Assembly (NCBI RefSeq): GCF_024347435.1
Contig: NZ_AP025480.1
Coordinates: 2,852,001-2,916,000, forward strand
Length of the DNA: 64,000 bases
DNA from: Vibrio cyclitrophicus
GTDB taxonomy: Bacteria; Pseudomonadota; Gammaproteobacteria; Enterobacterales; Vibrionaceae
Direction: 5' to 3'
Numbering within the stretch: position 1 is the stretch's first letter; every line of letters begins with the position of its first letter. This document shows positions 19,146 through 28,720 of the stretch, piece after piece. The notes under the pieces are model-generated. The model did not search any database. It had not been told where the DNA came from and worked only from the letters and a program-made list of their open reading frames with translations. The translations under genes and the position numbers were made by a program.

Positions 19146-20402
19146 TTACACCTTAAACTGCTTAATCTTACCGTCCAGTTCTTGCGCGTTAGTTTCCATG
19201 ATCTGAGATGTTTCAAGAAGCTCACCAACGACAACTACAGATGCTTCAACCAACTCACGAACATTGGTGAGGTTGACACTCATCTCTTCCGCTACGCTGC
19301 TCTGCTGCCCCGCAGCCGTTGCAATTTGGAAGTTCATATCATTAATCTGATTTACTTGGCTCACGATACCATCGAGTTCAGACCCAGCATTAGTAACAAG
19401 TTCAACACCTTCAGCCGCTTCCACCACGCTTTTTTCCATCAGTTCTACCGCAGAGTTAGCGCTGCTTTGTAGGTGACTGATCATGTCTTGGATTTCTACT
19501 GTTGCTTGTTGAGTACGCTGCGCAAGGTTACGAACCTCATCGGCAACAACCGCAAAACCGCGTCCAGCTTCACCCGCACGCGCTGCTTCTATCGCTGCGT
19601 TCAGTGCCAGTAGGTTAGTTTGCTCTGAAATGCCTTGGATAGTGCCCACAACGCTACCAATTGAGTCAACGCGCTCTTCAACTTGGTTTACCGCAGCAGC
19701 AGAGGCTGCGATATCTGAAGACAACTCACTCATCTTGGAAACAGAACCTTGAACGAACTTTTGACCAGTCAGAGCTTGGCCTGAAGCCTGCTCAGTCAAT
19801 GAAGAAGCACTTTGTGCATGCTCGGCTACGGTTTGCACGGTAGATGTCATCTCACTCATTGCAGTTGCTAGCTGGTCGATTTCGTTGAACTCTTCTTGAG
19901 CAGAATCTTTAGTTTCAGACATGCTTATGGTCATCACTTCGGTCAAAGCGAATAGCTCGTCTGAAGATGCCACTTGAGTTTTAATCATGTCATTCAATTG
20001 AACACGAGTTTTTTCAAGCTCGCGTGCCACATCACCGTATTCATCTTTACAGTCCATTTCAATCGGTACTGATAAGTTCTTATCGGCCATGGTTTTAATA
20101 GCATCGTTTAGGTACTGAGTTTGACGCAACATCACGCGAGCGGCAGCTAATAAGAGAACCACAAACACGACGATCATTAAAGCGGTTTGCCATGCGACTT
20201 GAACTAGATAACTCTCATAGTGCTGCTGAGCAACCTGCGCATTGTTCGTTACTGCAAGCAATGAATCATAAAACGTACTTGCGTCCCATAGCTGTTTTGA
20301 AATGATCAAAATAGTGCTGAATATCATCAGCATGACCATTTTCGGAACGAGACGAACGTCAGAGATTACCCTTTCCCACGGCTTGAATGACAGTTTAGTC
20401 AT
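19146..20402 (-). CDS. Methyl-accepting chemotaxis protein with very short periplasmic loop
   Basis: 418-residue chemoreceptor. Two hydrophobic segments (about 21-37 and 69-90) enclose only about 30 periplasmic residues, too short for a 4-helix or Cache sensor. A HAMP-like linker and the signalling domain follow, with the conserved hairpin tip ([24 protein letters not shown]). There is no C-terminal CheR/CheB pentapeptide. It probably senses membrane state, redox or an internal signal; the ligand is unknown. Monocistronic by the terminator at 19028-19060. Confidence 0.9.
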   Translation of the reverse strand: MTKLSFKPWERVISDVRLVPKMVMLMIFSTILIISKQLWDASTFYDSLLAVTNNAQVAQQHYESYLVQVAWQTALMIVVFVVLLLAAARVMLRQTQYLNDAIKTMADKNLSVPIEMDCKDEYGDVARELEKTRVQLNDMIKTQVASSDELFALTEVMTISMSETKDSAQEEFNEIDQLATAMSEMTSTVQTVAEHAQSASSLTEQASGQALTGQKFVQGSVSKMSELSSDIAASAAAVNQVEERVDSIGSVVGTIQGISEQTNLLALNAAIEAARAGEAGRGFAVVADEVRNLAQRTQQATVEIQDMISHLQSSANSAVELMEKSVVEAAEGVELVTNAGSELDGIVSQVNQINDMNFQIATAAGQQSSVAEEMSVNLTNVRELVEASVVVVGELLETSQIMETNAQELDGKIKQFKV

Positions 20403-20498
20403 TGTCAGTTCTCCATTAATTCTTATATATTGATGGCTTCTATATCCGCGAGGTGGCTATGTCAGTCAAAGTCGCGATTTATTTTGAGCCTCGTATGA

Positions 20499-21248
20499 AT
20501 GTTGAATAGTACCAAAGACGCAACCAAGCCGATGAGCTTATTATCACTGATTCTCTCTTTCTTAGCGTTATTTGTGATCTCAGGCTTATTGTTTGCACCG
20601 ATTGATAAAGAATCAAAACAAGTCCTTATCGGCCTCGATTTTGTAATCTGTAGTGTTTTTCTTTTTCAGCTCACAATTGATCTATTCAGATCACAAAACA
20701 AGAAAGAATATCTAAAAGTACACTGGATCGATTTCTTAGCAAGTCTCCCAATGATCGAACCTCTTCGTTTCGCTCGCATTTTTCAAATCCTGCGTGTCAT
20801 TCTCGTTTTGCGGTCAGGTAAACGGGTTTTCAGAGAGCTCTTTCGTAATCGAAGAGAGACCACGCTCGCCTCAATCATTCTACTGCTGGTTATTTTATTG
20901 ACCATAGGTGCAGGCACTATCCTGCTCTTGGAGCACAAAGATCCCAATGCCAACATTACCACTGGCCAAGATGCTTTATGGTGGGCTTTTGTTACCATCA
21001 GTACTGTAGGATACGGTGACCATTATCCTGTGACGAGCTCAGGCAAATTAGTTGCCTCTCTGGTGATCATCTGTGGTGTGGGTGTGTTCGGTATGATTTC
21101 AGGCTTGATTACTTCTTTGATCACCTCTCCAACTCACCATGAAAATAAACGAGCAGAAAACAAAGAGAAACACCTTGAAAAGATCATAGAGCAACAACAA
21201 AAAATACTAGAGCGACTAGAAAAGCTCGAGCAACAAACAAAAAAATAG
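20499..21248 (+). CDS. Voltage-gated-type potassium channel
   Basis: 249-residue membrane protein with six predicted segments. S1-S3 lie at about 13-85. An S4-like helix has arginines at 90, 93, 99, 105 and 109. The pore region carries the K+ selectivity filter TVGYGD (169-174), followed by S6 (about 187-210) and a C-terminal charged coiled coil (about 215-249) suited to tetramerisation. ATG 20499 has no good ribosome site; Met12 is another possible start. Divergent from the receptor gene and ending inside a shared terminator. Confidence 0.88.
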   Translation: MLNSTKDATKPMSLLSLILSFLALFVISGLLFAPIDKESKQVLIGLDFVICSVFLFQLTIDLFRSQNKKEYLKVHWIDFLASLPMIEPLRFARIFQILRVILVLRSGKRVFRELFRNRRETTLASIILLLVILLTIGAGTILLLEHKDPNANITTGQDALWWAFVTISTVGYGDHYPVTSSGKLVASLVIICGVGVFGMISGLITSLITSPTHHENKRAENKEKHLEKIIEQQQKILERLEKLEQQTKK

Positions 21249-21268
21249 GGCCGAGGCCCTATTTTCAA
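21242..21268. terminator. Bidirectional terminator (K+ channel / CYTH protein)
   Basis: AAAATAGGGCC (21242-21252) pairs with GGCCCTATTTT (21255-21265). The channel's TAG stop (21246-21248) lies in the left arm. It serves both convergent genes. Confidence 0.82.
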
Positions 21269-21299
21269 ATTCATATTAATATTGATACCGGTATTGGGT

Positions 21300-22817
21300 T
21301 TAGTCTTGCCAGTACGGCTCAACCTCAACACTGATTTGGCGCGTCTGCTCCATCGCATGCAGAATAGACACTTCTTGGCGAGCCAACCAACGCTCTAGCT
21401 GAACCTTCTCGTCGCCTTCCAGCTTCTCAGTCAAAGGCTCTAATGTTTTAAGTGCTAGCAAGTCATCAATGCCTTGCACCATATCGGCCCATGGCAAGCG
21501 GAAGCTGTTTCGTTCAGCGTCATCATACAAACTCGCGAAACCAACGCCAGAATATAGGTTTCGCATCAAACGGTATTGCTGATCAATATACGCTTGGCTG
21601 GTCATGACACGTTCTGGTGGGAAGGCTTCCATCAACTCTGCCCACGTTCGATCGAGTTGCTGCACTGAAAACCATTCAATACCACGTTCCATTTGCTCAC
21701 GCGCTTTATCATCAAGAAACGGCTGCCAGCCACGAGACAAGATCCAGCGGCTCAAATCCAATAATAAACCAGTGTAACGTGCCGAACTTAGCAAAGTGAG
21801 TAAGTCTTCACGATCAGGAAGCTGATCTTGCATTTCTTTAAGCTCAGCTACCAAGAATTTACGTGCGTCCAATTTGCGCAGCACATGGCCTTTGTCTTCA
21901 AGTAAATCCTCGAAATGGTCATAGCTCTTAAGCCAATCGAGTTCTTGCTCAAGCCACTTCAACTCTTGACGCAGAATAGCACTCGCACGGCGTGGCACGA
22001 TACCGCCATAAATGGTGAAAGTTTGACGAATGAAACTCAGCGAATGACTGATCTCATGTAACGCTTCAATCGATTGGCGTTCCGTGAAAATCTGTTCGTG
22101 ATAATGCCAATGAGCGAGAGCGTGCTCTAAAGATTGAATGAAACACGATTCAACAGTATCACTTTTGCTAGTATCAACCAAGGTCAAAGGAGTGACTTCA
22201 TCCCCTTGATAACCTTGGGCAAGACGATAACCCTTAGCCGCTTTGCTAAGGTTACCCAGGCGCATGCCTCCTTGCTCGCAAAATTGACGAGAAAGTGTAA
22301 ACAGCGCATCCGTTTGACCAGATTTAAGTTCTAACTCAACTTCACAAATGGGTTCTTGCAGCTCACCGGATTCAACAAAGCCTTGGTCAAACGCAACCTC
22401 GACTTGGCTACCATCAGGCATACCAATCAACCACTGCTCGCGCGTGAAGTTAGTAGAAAATAGAGGCGTCAGCTCAGCTTGCAACGTTTCAATATCTTTA
22501 CCCTCAGGCCAAATGTCTTCTGGATGTAAAGATAACTTGGGTTCGTTGCTGTCATGCTCAGCATTGTATTCAGGCCTTTGGTGCAGGCCAGCGACCACAC
22601 GACCTGCGGTCTTTACGGTTTGTACAAATACGTCATCAAAGCGTCGAATGCGCAAGCCTGTATCGTGCTTACGTAGCCAGTTGTCAGGGGTGTCAAAGTA
22701 GATGTTACCTAGCTCTCGACAACTGTGCTGAAGTACTTTAGTTTCAGCAATTTTATTGCGTAAAGTCTCTGAAAAATCAGGCGAAACAAAAAACTTCAGT
22801 TCTATCTCGGTTTCCAT
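21300..22817 (-). CDS. ygiF: Inorganic triphosphatase, CYTH and CHAD domains (YgiF-like)
   Basis: Tunnel-fold triphosphatase with an appended CHAD domain. The N-terminal CYTH domain (about 1-205) starts with the signature ExExK (Glu4, Glu6, Lys8). The CHAD region (about 240-500) is helical and rich in His/Arg, as in polyphosphate-associated domains. 505 aa is longer than E. coli YgiF (433). The frame opens to 22874, but ATG 22817 has AAGG at good spacing and puts ExExK at the N terminus. A polyphosphate or triphosphate role fits the adjacent phosphate transport genes, but this is inference. Confidence 0.88.
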   Translation of the reverse strand: METEIELKFFVSPDFSETLRNKIAETKVLQHSCRELGNIYFDTPDNWLRKHDTGLRIRRFDDVFVQTVKTAGRVVAGLHQRPEYNAEHDSNEPKLSLHPEDIWPEGKDIETLQAELTPLFSTNFTREQWLIGMPDGSQVEVAFDQGFVESGELQEPICEVELELKSGQTDALFTLSRQFCEQGGMRLGNLSKAAKGYRLAQGYQGDEVTPLTLVDTSKSDTVESCFIQSLEHALAHWHYHEQIFTERQSIEALHEISHSLSFIRQTFTIYGGIVPRRASAILRQELKWLEQELDWLKSYDHFEDLLEDKGHVLRKLDARKFLVAELKEMQDQLPDREDLLTLLSSARYTGLLLDLSRWILSRGWQPFLDDKAREQMERGIEWFSVQQLDRTWAELMEAFPPERVMTSQAYIDQQYRLMRNLYSGVGFASLYDDAERNSFRLPWADMVQGIDDLLALKTLEPLTEKLEGDEKVQLERWLARQEVSILHAMEQTRQISVEVEPYWQD

Positions 22818-23024
22818 AGTTATACCTTTCTGTGAAGATAGGGACAGGATATTGCCAATTTCAAAAGTCAGCAAGTCAGAAATATCGCCCTTATGATGAT
22901 CTAAAACAGTTTTAATGAGACATTGATTAGGTTAACATGCGCGACTTTGTAGCCATCGCTTAACATTTCACCATGAATATGGTGTATGTTGTTTTAAGGT
23001 TATTATTTATTAGGTTGGATGACC

Positions 23025-23705
23025 ATGCCAGTAAATACAATTATGGGGTTATTTGCAAAGTCCCCAATTAAACCTTTGCAGCGTCACGTAGTATGCGTGA
23101 ACGAATGTTGTTCTCACCTGGTTAATTTCTTTGAAGTTTCTTCAAAAGGTGACTGGGAAAAAGCATCAGAAATTCGAGCTCAAATTTCTCACCTTGAGAA
23201 AGAAGCTGACGTACTAAAACGTGAAATTCGCCTTAAACTTCCTCGTGGTTTGTTTATGCCAGTTGATCGCACCGACATGTTGGAGCTATTAACGCAACAA
23301 GACAAACTCGCAAACCTAGCGAAAGACATTGCTGGCCGTGTATATGGTCGACAACTTGTCATTCCAGCTCCTATGCAAGAAAACTTCATCGCTTACGTTA
23401 AACGTTGTTTAGATGCAGCGAACCAAGCACAAAACGTAATCAATGAATTAGACGAATTACTTGAGACTGGCTTTAAAGGCCGTGAAGTAACTCTCGTTGC
23501 TGAAATGATTCATCAATTAGATGTAATTGAAGATGACACGGATGCGATGCAGATCGAACTACGCCAACAACTAATGGCGATTGAAGGCGATCTGAATCCA
23601 GTTGATATCATGTTCTTATACAAGATTCTTGAATGGGTCGGTGGTATTGCAGATCAAGCACAGCGTGTAGGCGCTCGTCTTGAAGTAATGCTTTCTCGAT
23701 CTTAA
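23025..23705 (+). CDS. DUF47 (PhoU-like) phosphate transport accessory protein
   Basis: 226-residue all-helical protein of the DUF47/TIGR00153 family, distantly related to PhoU and normally paired with Pit transporters, which it is thought to regulate. It lies 128 bases upstream of a Pit gene. ATGs at 23019 and 23025 are both possible; I prefer the second, which starts MPVNTIMGLF, but spacing to the GG-rich region does not decide. Confidence 0.9.
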   Translation: MPVNTIMGLFAKSPIKPLQRHVVCVNECCSHLVNFFEVSSKGDWEKASEIRAQISHLEKEADVLKREIRLKLPRGLFMPVDRTDMLELLTQQDKLANLAKDIAGRVYGRQLVIPAPMQENFIAYVKRCLDAANQAQNVINELDELLETGFKGREVTLVAEMIHQLDVIEDDTDAMQIELRQQLMAIEGDLNPVDIMFLYKILEWVGGIADQAQRVGARLEVMLSRS

Positions 23706-23833
23706 ATCATACGTTAACCATATAACGAAGAGCATTTTTTGAACAAACCACTTATGCGCTGAGTATTTCTCTCGCTGAGCGGTTTTTTGCGTCTAAATTT
23801 GTTCCGCTTGTTATCAAACAACTAGGTATTACG

Positions 23834-25096
23834 ATGGATATCCTTGCTAACTACGGCACTGTCCTGATTATTGTTGCAGCAGCTTTCGGTTTCTTGATGG
23901 CTATTGGTATTGGTGCAAATGACGTTGCGAACGCAATGGGCACCTCAGTAGGCTCTAAAGCTCTAACCGTAAAACAAGCGATCATTATCGCAATGATCTT
24001 TGAATTCGCAGGTGCTTACCTTGCGGGCGGTGAAGTAACTGACACAATCCGTAAAGGTGTTATCGAAACATCTCTTTTCGCAGACCAACCTGACGTACTT
24101 GTTTACGGCATGATGTCTGCACTACTTGCTGCTGGTACATGGCTACTTCTAGCGTCATACATGGGCTGGCCAGTATCAACAACTCACTCAATCATCGGTG
24201 CAATCATCGGTTTTGCGTGTGTGTCTGTAGGTACAGAAGCAGTAGACTGGAACAGTGTTCAAGGTATTGTTGGTAGTTGGATTGTCACACCGTTGATTTC
24301 CGGTATTTTCGCCTATCTCATTTTTGTCAGTGCTCAACGACTGATATTCGATACAGAAAACCCGCTATTCAATGCGAAACGTTTTGTACCTGTATACATG
24401 TTCATTACCACAATGGTCATTGCACTTGTAACGATCAAGAAAGGTCTTAAGCACGTAGGTCTTCACCTAAGCAACTCTGAAGCGTGGATGTGGTCTGCTG
24501 GCGTATCTGGCCTGATCATGGTCGGCGGCTACCTATACATTCAGAAGAAATTTGCTAACCGCGAAGAAGACCATGGCTTTACTGGCGTAGAAGGCATCTT
24601 CAGCGTACTAATGGTTATCACAGCTTGTGCGATGGCATTTGCACACGGCTCAAACGATGTAGCAAACGCGATTGGCCCACTATCAGCGGTTGTTTCAACG
24701 GTTGAGCACATGGGTGAAATCTCAGGTAAGAGCACCATCGCATGGTGGATTCTTCCTCTAGGTGGTATTGGTATCGTTGTTGGTCTTGCGACCATGGGCC
24801 ATAAAGTAATGGCAACCGTAGGTACTGGTATTACAGAACTAACACCTAGCCGTGGCTTTGCAGCTCAACTAGCGACAGCATGTACAGTTGTATTGGCTTC
24901 TGGTACTGGTCTTCCAATCTCAACCACACAAACATTAGTTGGTGCGGTTCTGGGTGTAGGTTTTGCTCGTGGTATCGCGGCGCTGAATTTAGGTGTTGTA
25001 CGTAACATCGTTGCATCTTGGATTGTAACGCTACCAGCAGGTGCTCTGCTTGCTGTTGTATTCTTCTACGCAATTCAGGCTGTGTTTAGCGTGTAA
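23834..25096 (+). CDS. pit: Low-affinity inorganic phosphate transporter (PiT family)
   Basis: 420-residue inner membrane phosphate:cation symporter with about 10-11 hydrophobic segments. The two inverted-repeat PiT signatures are visible: GANDVANAMGTSVGSKAL in the N half and AHGSNDVANAIGPLSAV in the C half. Probably one transcript with the DUF47 gene; no strong terminator is seen between them. A terminator follows at 25190. Confidence 0.95.
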   Translation: MDILANYGTVLIIVAAAFGFLMAIGIGANDVANAMGTSVGSKALTVKQAIIIAMIFEFAGAYLAGGEVTDTIRKGVIETSLFADQPDVLVYGMMSALLAAGTWLLLASYMGWPVSTTHSIIGAIIGFACVSVGTEAVDWNSVQGIVGSWIVTPLISGIFAYLIFVSAQRLIFDTENPLFNAKRFVPVYMFITTMVIALVTIKKGLKHVGLHLSNSEAWMWSAGVSGLIMVGGYLYIQKKFANREEDHGFTGVEGIFSVLMVITACAMAFAHGSNDVANAIGPLSAVVSTVEHMGEISGKSTIAWWILPLGGIGIVVGLATMGHKVMATVGTGITELTPSRGFAAQLATACTVVLASGTGLPISTTQTLVGAVLGVGFARGIAALNLGVVRNIVASWIVTLPAGALLAVVFFYAIQAVFSV

Positions 25097-25189
25097 TAGC
25101 GATTTCGTTAGTGAATACTAGCGTCAGAATACTGTGAGCTTCAGTAACGATATGTAAATGCCATGTCATTATTGACTCAAACGCACAGA

Positions 25190-25216
25190 AAGGGAGGCTT
25201 TGCCTCCCTTCTTTGT
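25190..25216 (+). terminator. Terminator after the Pit gene
   Basis: AAGGGAGGC (25190-25198) pairs with GCCTCCCTT (25202-25210) around a 3-base loop, with a short T-rich tail. Confidence 0.8.
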
Positions 25217-25301
25217 TGCACCGCATAAAGAAACTAAATATTATTTGTGGATTGAGGCTGACTCATACGCCTACCCAATTTGAATCGTTAAGGGATTTAC
25301 T

Positions 25302-25913
25302 GTGAAAAAACTGATTAGCTTAGTTTTGTTCGCAATGCTTGCGGCTCCAGCTGCCTTTGCACAAGACCGTTATATTGCTGACAAACTATTTACTTATATG
25401 CATTCTGGCCCAAACAATACGTTCCGTATCATCGGTAGTGTTGACGCTGGTGAGAAGATTACCTACTTACAAACGAACAAGAGCACGGGTTACACCCAGG
25501 TTCAAGACAGCCGTGGCCGTAAAGGTTGGGTTGAAAGTAAGTTTGTAAGCACACAAGAAAGCATGGCACTGCGCATGCCTAAGCTAGAAAAAGAACTCGC
25601 TGAAGTAAAAGGCAAGCTAGCGAATGCTCGTCAGAGTGCTGACAGCGAAAAAGCAGGCCTAGCGAGCTCTCTAGAGTCTCGTAACAAGCAGATTGCTGAA
25701 CTAGAACAGAACTACAGTGAAATTAGCCAACAGCTAACGAGCTCTCAAACAGAGAACCGTGAACTACGCGCTAAACTAGACACTCAAAAAGATGATCTAC
25801 TATTGAAGTACTTCATGTACGGTGGTGGTGTTGCTGGTATTGGTCTACTTCTGGGCCTTGTCCTACCACACATTATGCCTCGTCGTAGAAAGTCACCAAA
25901 CGGCTGGGCGTAA
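25302..25913 (+). CDS. SH3 domain and C-terminal anchor protein (YgiM-like)
   Basis: 203-residue envelope protein. Signal peptide (about 1-20), bacterial SH3 domain (about 21-85), coiled coil (about 90-165), one C-terminal membrane helix (about 170-190) and a basic tail. This is the SH3-and-anchor (TIGR04211) layout found in many gamma-proteobacteria; function is not established. The start is GTG at 25302 with AGGG 8 bases upstream. Confidence 0.88.
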   Translation: MKKLISLVLFAMLAAPAAFAQDRYIADKLFTYMHSGPNNTFRIIGSVDAGEKITYLQTNKSTGYTQVQDSRGRKGWVESKFVSTQESMALRMPKLEKELAEVKGKLANARQSADSEKAGLASSLESRNKQIAELEQNYSEISQQLTSSQTENRELRAKLDTQKDDLLLKYFMYGGGVAGIGLLLGLVLPHIMPRRRKSPNGWA

Positions 25914-25975
25914 GCGATTCGTTTGTCGATTTCTCGTGTTGTACGTGAATCAAAGTAAATTCAGTATCGAATATC

Positions 25976-26006
25976 AAAAAGGAGCACCAAGGTGCTCCTT
26001 TTTATT
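25976..26006. terminator. Bidirectional terminator (SH3 protein / gspB)
   Basis: AAAAAGGAGCACC (25976-25988) pairs perfectly with GGTGCTCCTTTTT (25991-26003). It lies between convergent genes and has T-tracts both ways. Confidence 0.88.
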
Positions 26007-26036
26007 TGCCTTTTATCTAGATGCTTTTAGAACTCG

Positions 26037-26966
26037 CTAGCCTTTCCATTCATACAGCGCGGGAATTTCTATCTTCTGCTGATTGAATTCAATCACTATC
26101 GATTGAGGCTTAATCTCAAGCAACTGAATGTCCTGTCCTATCCAGTCTCCTTGCGCCACTTCTTGGCCATTCACTTTGACCCAACGCTTCGTTTCACTGC
26201 TTGAGTACATGTGAGTTTGTAGATCTAACTTGGGTAACACTCCAGATAAGCTATTGCTATGAGACTCGAGTTCTATTCTCTGAGATTCCGTTTGTGTTGC
26301 TGGTCTTGAATCCATTGGTTCGGGCGCGTCTTGCTGCTCTCCCATAATCGATTCAAGCTTCAACGCCAGATCAGGAGGCAGTTCACTGAAGTCTAGCCCT
26401 TGCAGTAAATCACTGTCCGATTGCAAATCACGGCTCTCATCGCTCGCTGTAGGTTGAGCTGATGATTGCACCGTTGATGAATCAGAGCTGGCTGTCGCTT
26501 GTGTATGGTTGTCTGCGTTTGCCGCACTCACGTTTGAGCCACCAGCACGATTGCCGCTATCTGAGTCAATCTGTGCATAAACCGCTTGGCGTGGCAGTGC
26601 TGCTAATGTCTGACTTACCGGAGCAGCACGAACAGCAAACAACGCTTTGTTTTTAACTCCTTCTGACGCAGTATCCACACTTTGCGTACCAGCCTCAGCT
26701 ATTTCAACTTCAACGTCTGGTTGAGGTGCCTGTTCTAGTTGCACGACGTCAACGGGTTGCTTTGCTGATGGTGACTGTTGTTGGTCGTTATACGATTGAT
26801 AAGCTAAAGTTCCACCCACTATCAAGGAAGGAACCAACATAAAGAGTAAGCCCATAGCAACCGAGGAACCTTTCTTTTTACTGATCGCCATTGCAGAGTT
26901 CGGTACATGATGACTTTGATAACCTCTAAGCTCAGATTGTTTAAGCTCGTGCATAATGCGTGACAT
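26037..26966 (-). CDS. gspB: Type II secretion accessory protein GspB (ExeB/EpsB)
   Basis: 309-residue single-pass inner membrane protein: cytoplasmic N terminus, TM at about 34-56, a long low-complexity Ser/Gln/Ala linker and a conserved C-terminal domain (about 255-309, with KRWVKVNGQEVAQGDWI). This is the GspB/ExeB arrangement. With GspA it helps place the secretin through peptidoglycan. Its ATG overlaps the gspA stop by one base (TAATG), indicating coupling. Function is from Aeromonas and Vibrio homologues. Confidence 0.9.
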   Translation of the reverse strand: MSRIMHELKQSELRGYQSHHVPNSAMAISKKKGSSVAMGLLFMLVPSLIVGGTLAYQSYNDQQQSPSAKQPVDVVQLEQAPQPDVEVEIAEAGTQSVDTASEGVKNKALFAVRAAPVSQTLAALPRQAVYAQIDSDSGNRAGGSNVSAANADNHTQATASSDSSTVQSSAQPTASDESRDLQSDSDLLQGLDFSELPPDLALKLESIMGEQQDAPEPMDSRPATQTESQRIELESHSNSLSGVLPKLDLQTHMYSSSETKRWVKVNGQEVAQGDWIGQDIQLLEIKPQSIVIEFNQQKIEIPALYEWKG

Positions 26967-28636
26967 TAGCTTGCACCTCCATCCAGTGACATCAGCTTAG
27001 GAGAATCGAGTTGAGCTAACCTTTGAAGTCTTGCTAGCGTGCGTTTTCCAGCGATACCATCTACCGACATCCCTTGCCAAATTTGAAAGGCTTCGACCTT
27101 CATTTTCAATTCGCTATCGAAAATATCACTGCCAGATACAACATCATCCAAAACTTCAGAAAGTAACAGATCAAGCAGTGCAACTGCCTCGCCTTGATAA
27201 CCTTCTTTAAGCGTCTCTCTTAATGGCTGTTTCCAAATCGCGACATAATCACCTTGCCATATTTGCTCTAGAGATCGCTTAGGCATTACCAAAAGCTTTT
27301 CATTAACTAATAATTCCACCGAATCTTCGGACGCACCATAAAGTACCGCGAACACAGGTTCTTGCTCAATATCTAACTCAAGGACAACAGGCACACCAAG
27401 CTCTAATAAGGACTCTAGATTGGACTGGTGTTGCTCACATACGAAAACACTTTGCGGCTCACTTAAACACAAGCCATCACGTAGTGAAGACTGATAACCC
27501 CATAAAGTATAGAGATCTTTAATCGCCAGAGAACGGTTGGTTCCCTGCATCAAATGCTGCTGAATGTGTTGTGGTAATGCAAATTTTGAAGATTCAGGTT
27601 GCAAGACCAATTCTGGTGAGCCTACCACCAAAGAGCGCTGAACGGTTGGAGAGGCTTCAATGCTCGCTTCGCTTAAAGGCTCAGTAGATAACCAGGAGTC
27701 GATATACGATGGCGCGAAATTAAAGGTCGCGAATGCTAAACCAATGCTTAACACAGCAACACTTGCGTATTGGATTAACTTTGGAGCCACATAAGCCATG
27801 CGAGGTTTTTCAACGTGATAAACCTCGGCTTGAAAGGCCATGATCTGTTGGCAAGCTCGGCTAACCGTGTCATTCGAAGGAGCTCGTTCACCATCATGAA
27901 AAGAGAGCTGAAGCGCTTTATCACACACCAAGTTAATCAACCTTGGGATGCCATGGGTATATTGGGCAATTAACTTAACCGAGCGATTTGAAAACAACAT
28001 CTGCTCGCCACCCGCCGTTTCCAAACGAAACGCGATGTACTTGCCAGTTTCCTCAATATTGAGTGGCAGCAAGTGATAACGCCCCGTAATACGCTGCGCT
28101 AGTTGACGTAGCTGAGTGGTTTGTAAGTGTTGCTGTAATTCAGGCTGACCAACCAACAAAACTTTTAATAATTTACGACTGTCAGTTTCTAAATTAGTCA
28201 GAAGACGCAACTGCTCCAGCACATCGGCTGCGAGATGTTGGGCTTCATCGATCACCAATAAAGTTTGAATGCCTTCGGCATGGCTATCGAGTAAGAAGTG
28301 ATGAATCGCCTGAGTCAATTGTTTCAACGATGCCTGCTCAGGGTACTCAACCTCAAACTCATCGCAGACAGCTTCAAGTAAATCAGTATTGGAAAATGTA
28401 GGGTTAAGTATAAGGCCAGCTTGAGTCTGACTATCGAGAGAGGACAGCATTGCCTTGGCGACCGTAGTTTTCCCTGTACCAACCTCACCGGTGAGCATTG
28501 CAAAGCCCCCACCTTCGCCTAAACCGGCTTGTAGGTTCTGCATCGCCTCTTGGTGACGCTGACTCAAAAACAAATAGCGAGAATTTGGTACAATCGAAAA
28601 TGGCATCTCAACGAAGCCAAAATATTCCTTATACAT
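26966..28636 (-). CDS. gspA: Type II secretion ATPase/peptidoglycan-binding protein GspA (ExeA)
   Basis: 556-residue protein. The N-terminal AAA ATPase has Walker A GEVGTGKTT and Walker B LLVIDEAQ. A membrane segment lies at about 290-307, then a periplasmic part with a peptidoglycan-binding motif near the end (VEAFQIWQGMSVDGIAGKRTLARLQ). In Aeromonas ExeA multimerises on peptidoglycan and drives secretin assembly with ExeB. The frame opens to 28726, but ATG 28636 (MYKEYFGF, a conserved start) has AGGG at good spacing. Divergent from cca. Confidence 0.92.
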   Translation of the reverse strand: MYKEYFGFVEMPFSIVPNSRYLFLSQRHQEAMQNLQAGLGEGGGFAMLTGEVGTGKTTVAKAMLSSLDSQTQAGLILNPTFSNTDLLEAVCDEFEVEYPEQASLKQLTQAIHHFLLDSHAEGIQTLLVIDEAQHLAADVLEQLRLLTNLETDSRKLLKVLLVGQPELQQHLQTTQLRQLAQRITGRYHLLPLNIEETGKYIAFRLETAGGEQMLFSNRSVKLIAQYTHGIPRLINLVCDKALQLSFHDGERAPSNDTVSRACQQIMAFQAEVYHVEKPRMAYVAPKLIQYASVAVLSIGLAFATFNFAPSYIDSWLSTEPLSEASIEASPTVQRSLVVGSPELVLQPESSKFALPQHIQQHLMQGTNRSLAIKDLYTLWGYQSSLRDGLCLSEPQSVFVCEQHQSNLESLLELGVPVVLELDIEQEPVFAVLYGASEDSVELLVNEKLLVMPKRSLEQIWQGDYVAIWKQPLRETLKEGYQGEAVALLDLLLSEVLDDVVSGSDIFDSELKMKVEAFQIWQGMSVDGIAGKRTLARLQRLAQLDSPKLMSLDGGAS

Positions 28637-28720
28637 GTGCTGCCCTATAATTACGATTAATGGAAAGTACCATTGCTTGCAGTAAAGTCCAGCAGTGATA
28701 AAACATTTCGAGGTGATAAG

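Noticed and set aside
23706..23833. Terminator between the DUF47 gene and pit
   Set aside because: A T-run follows repeated CGCTGAG segments (near 23758-23780), but these are direct repeats and do not form a convincing stem.
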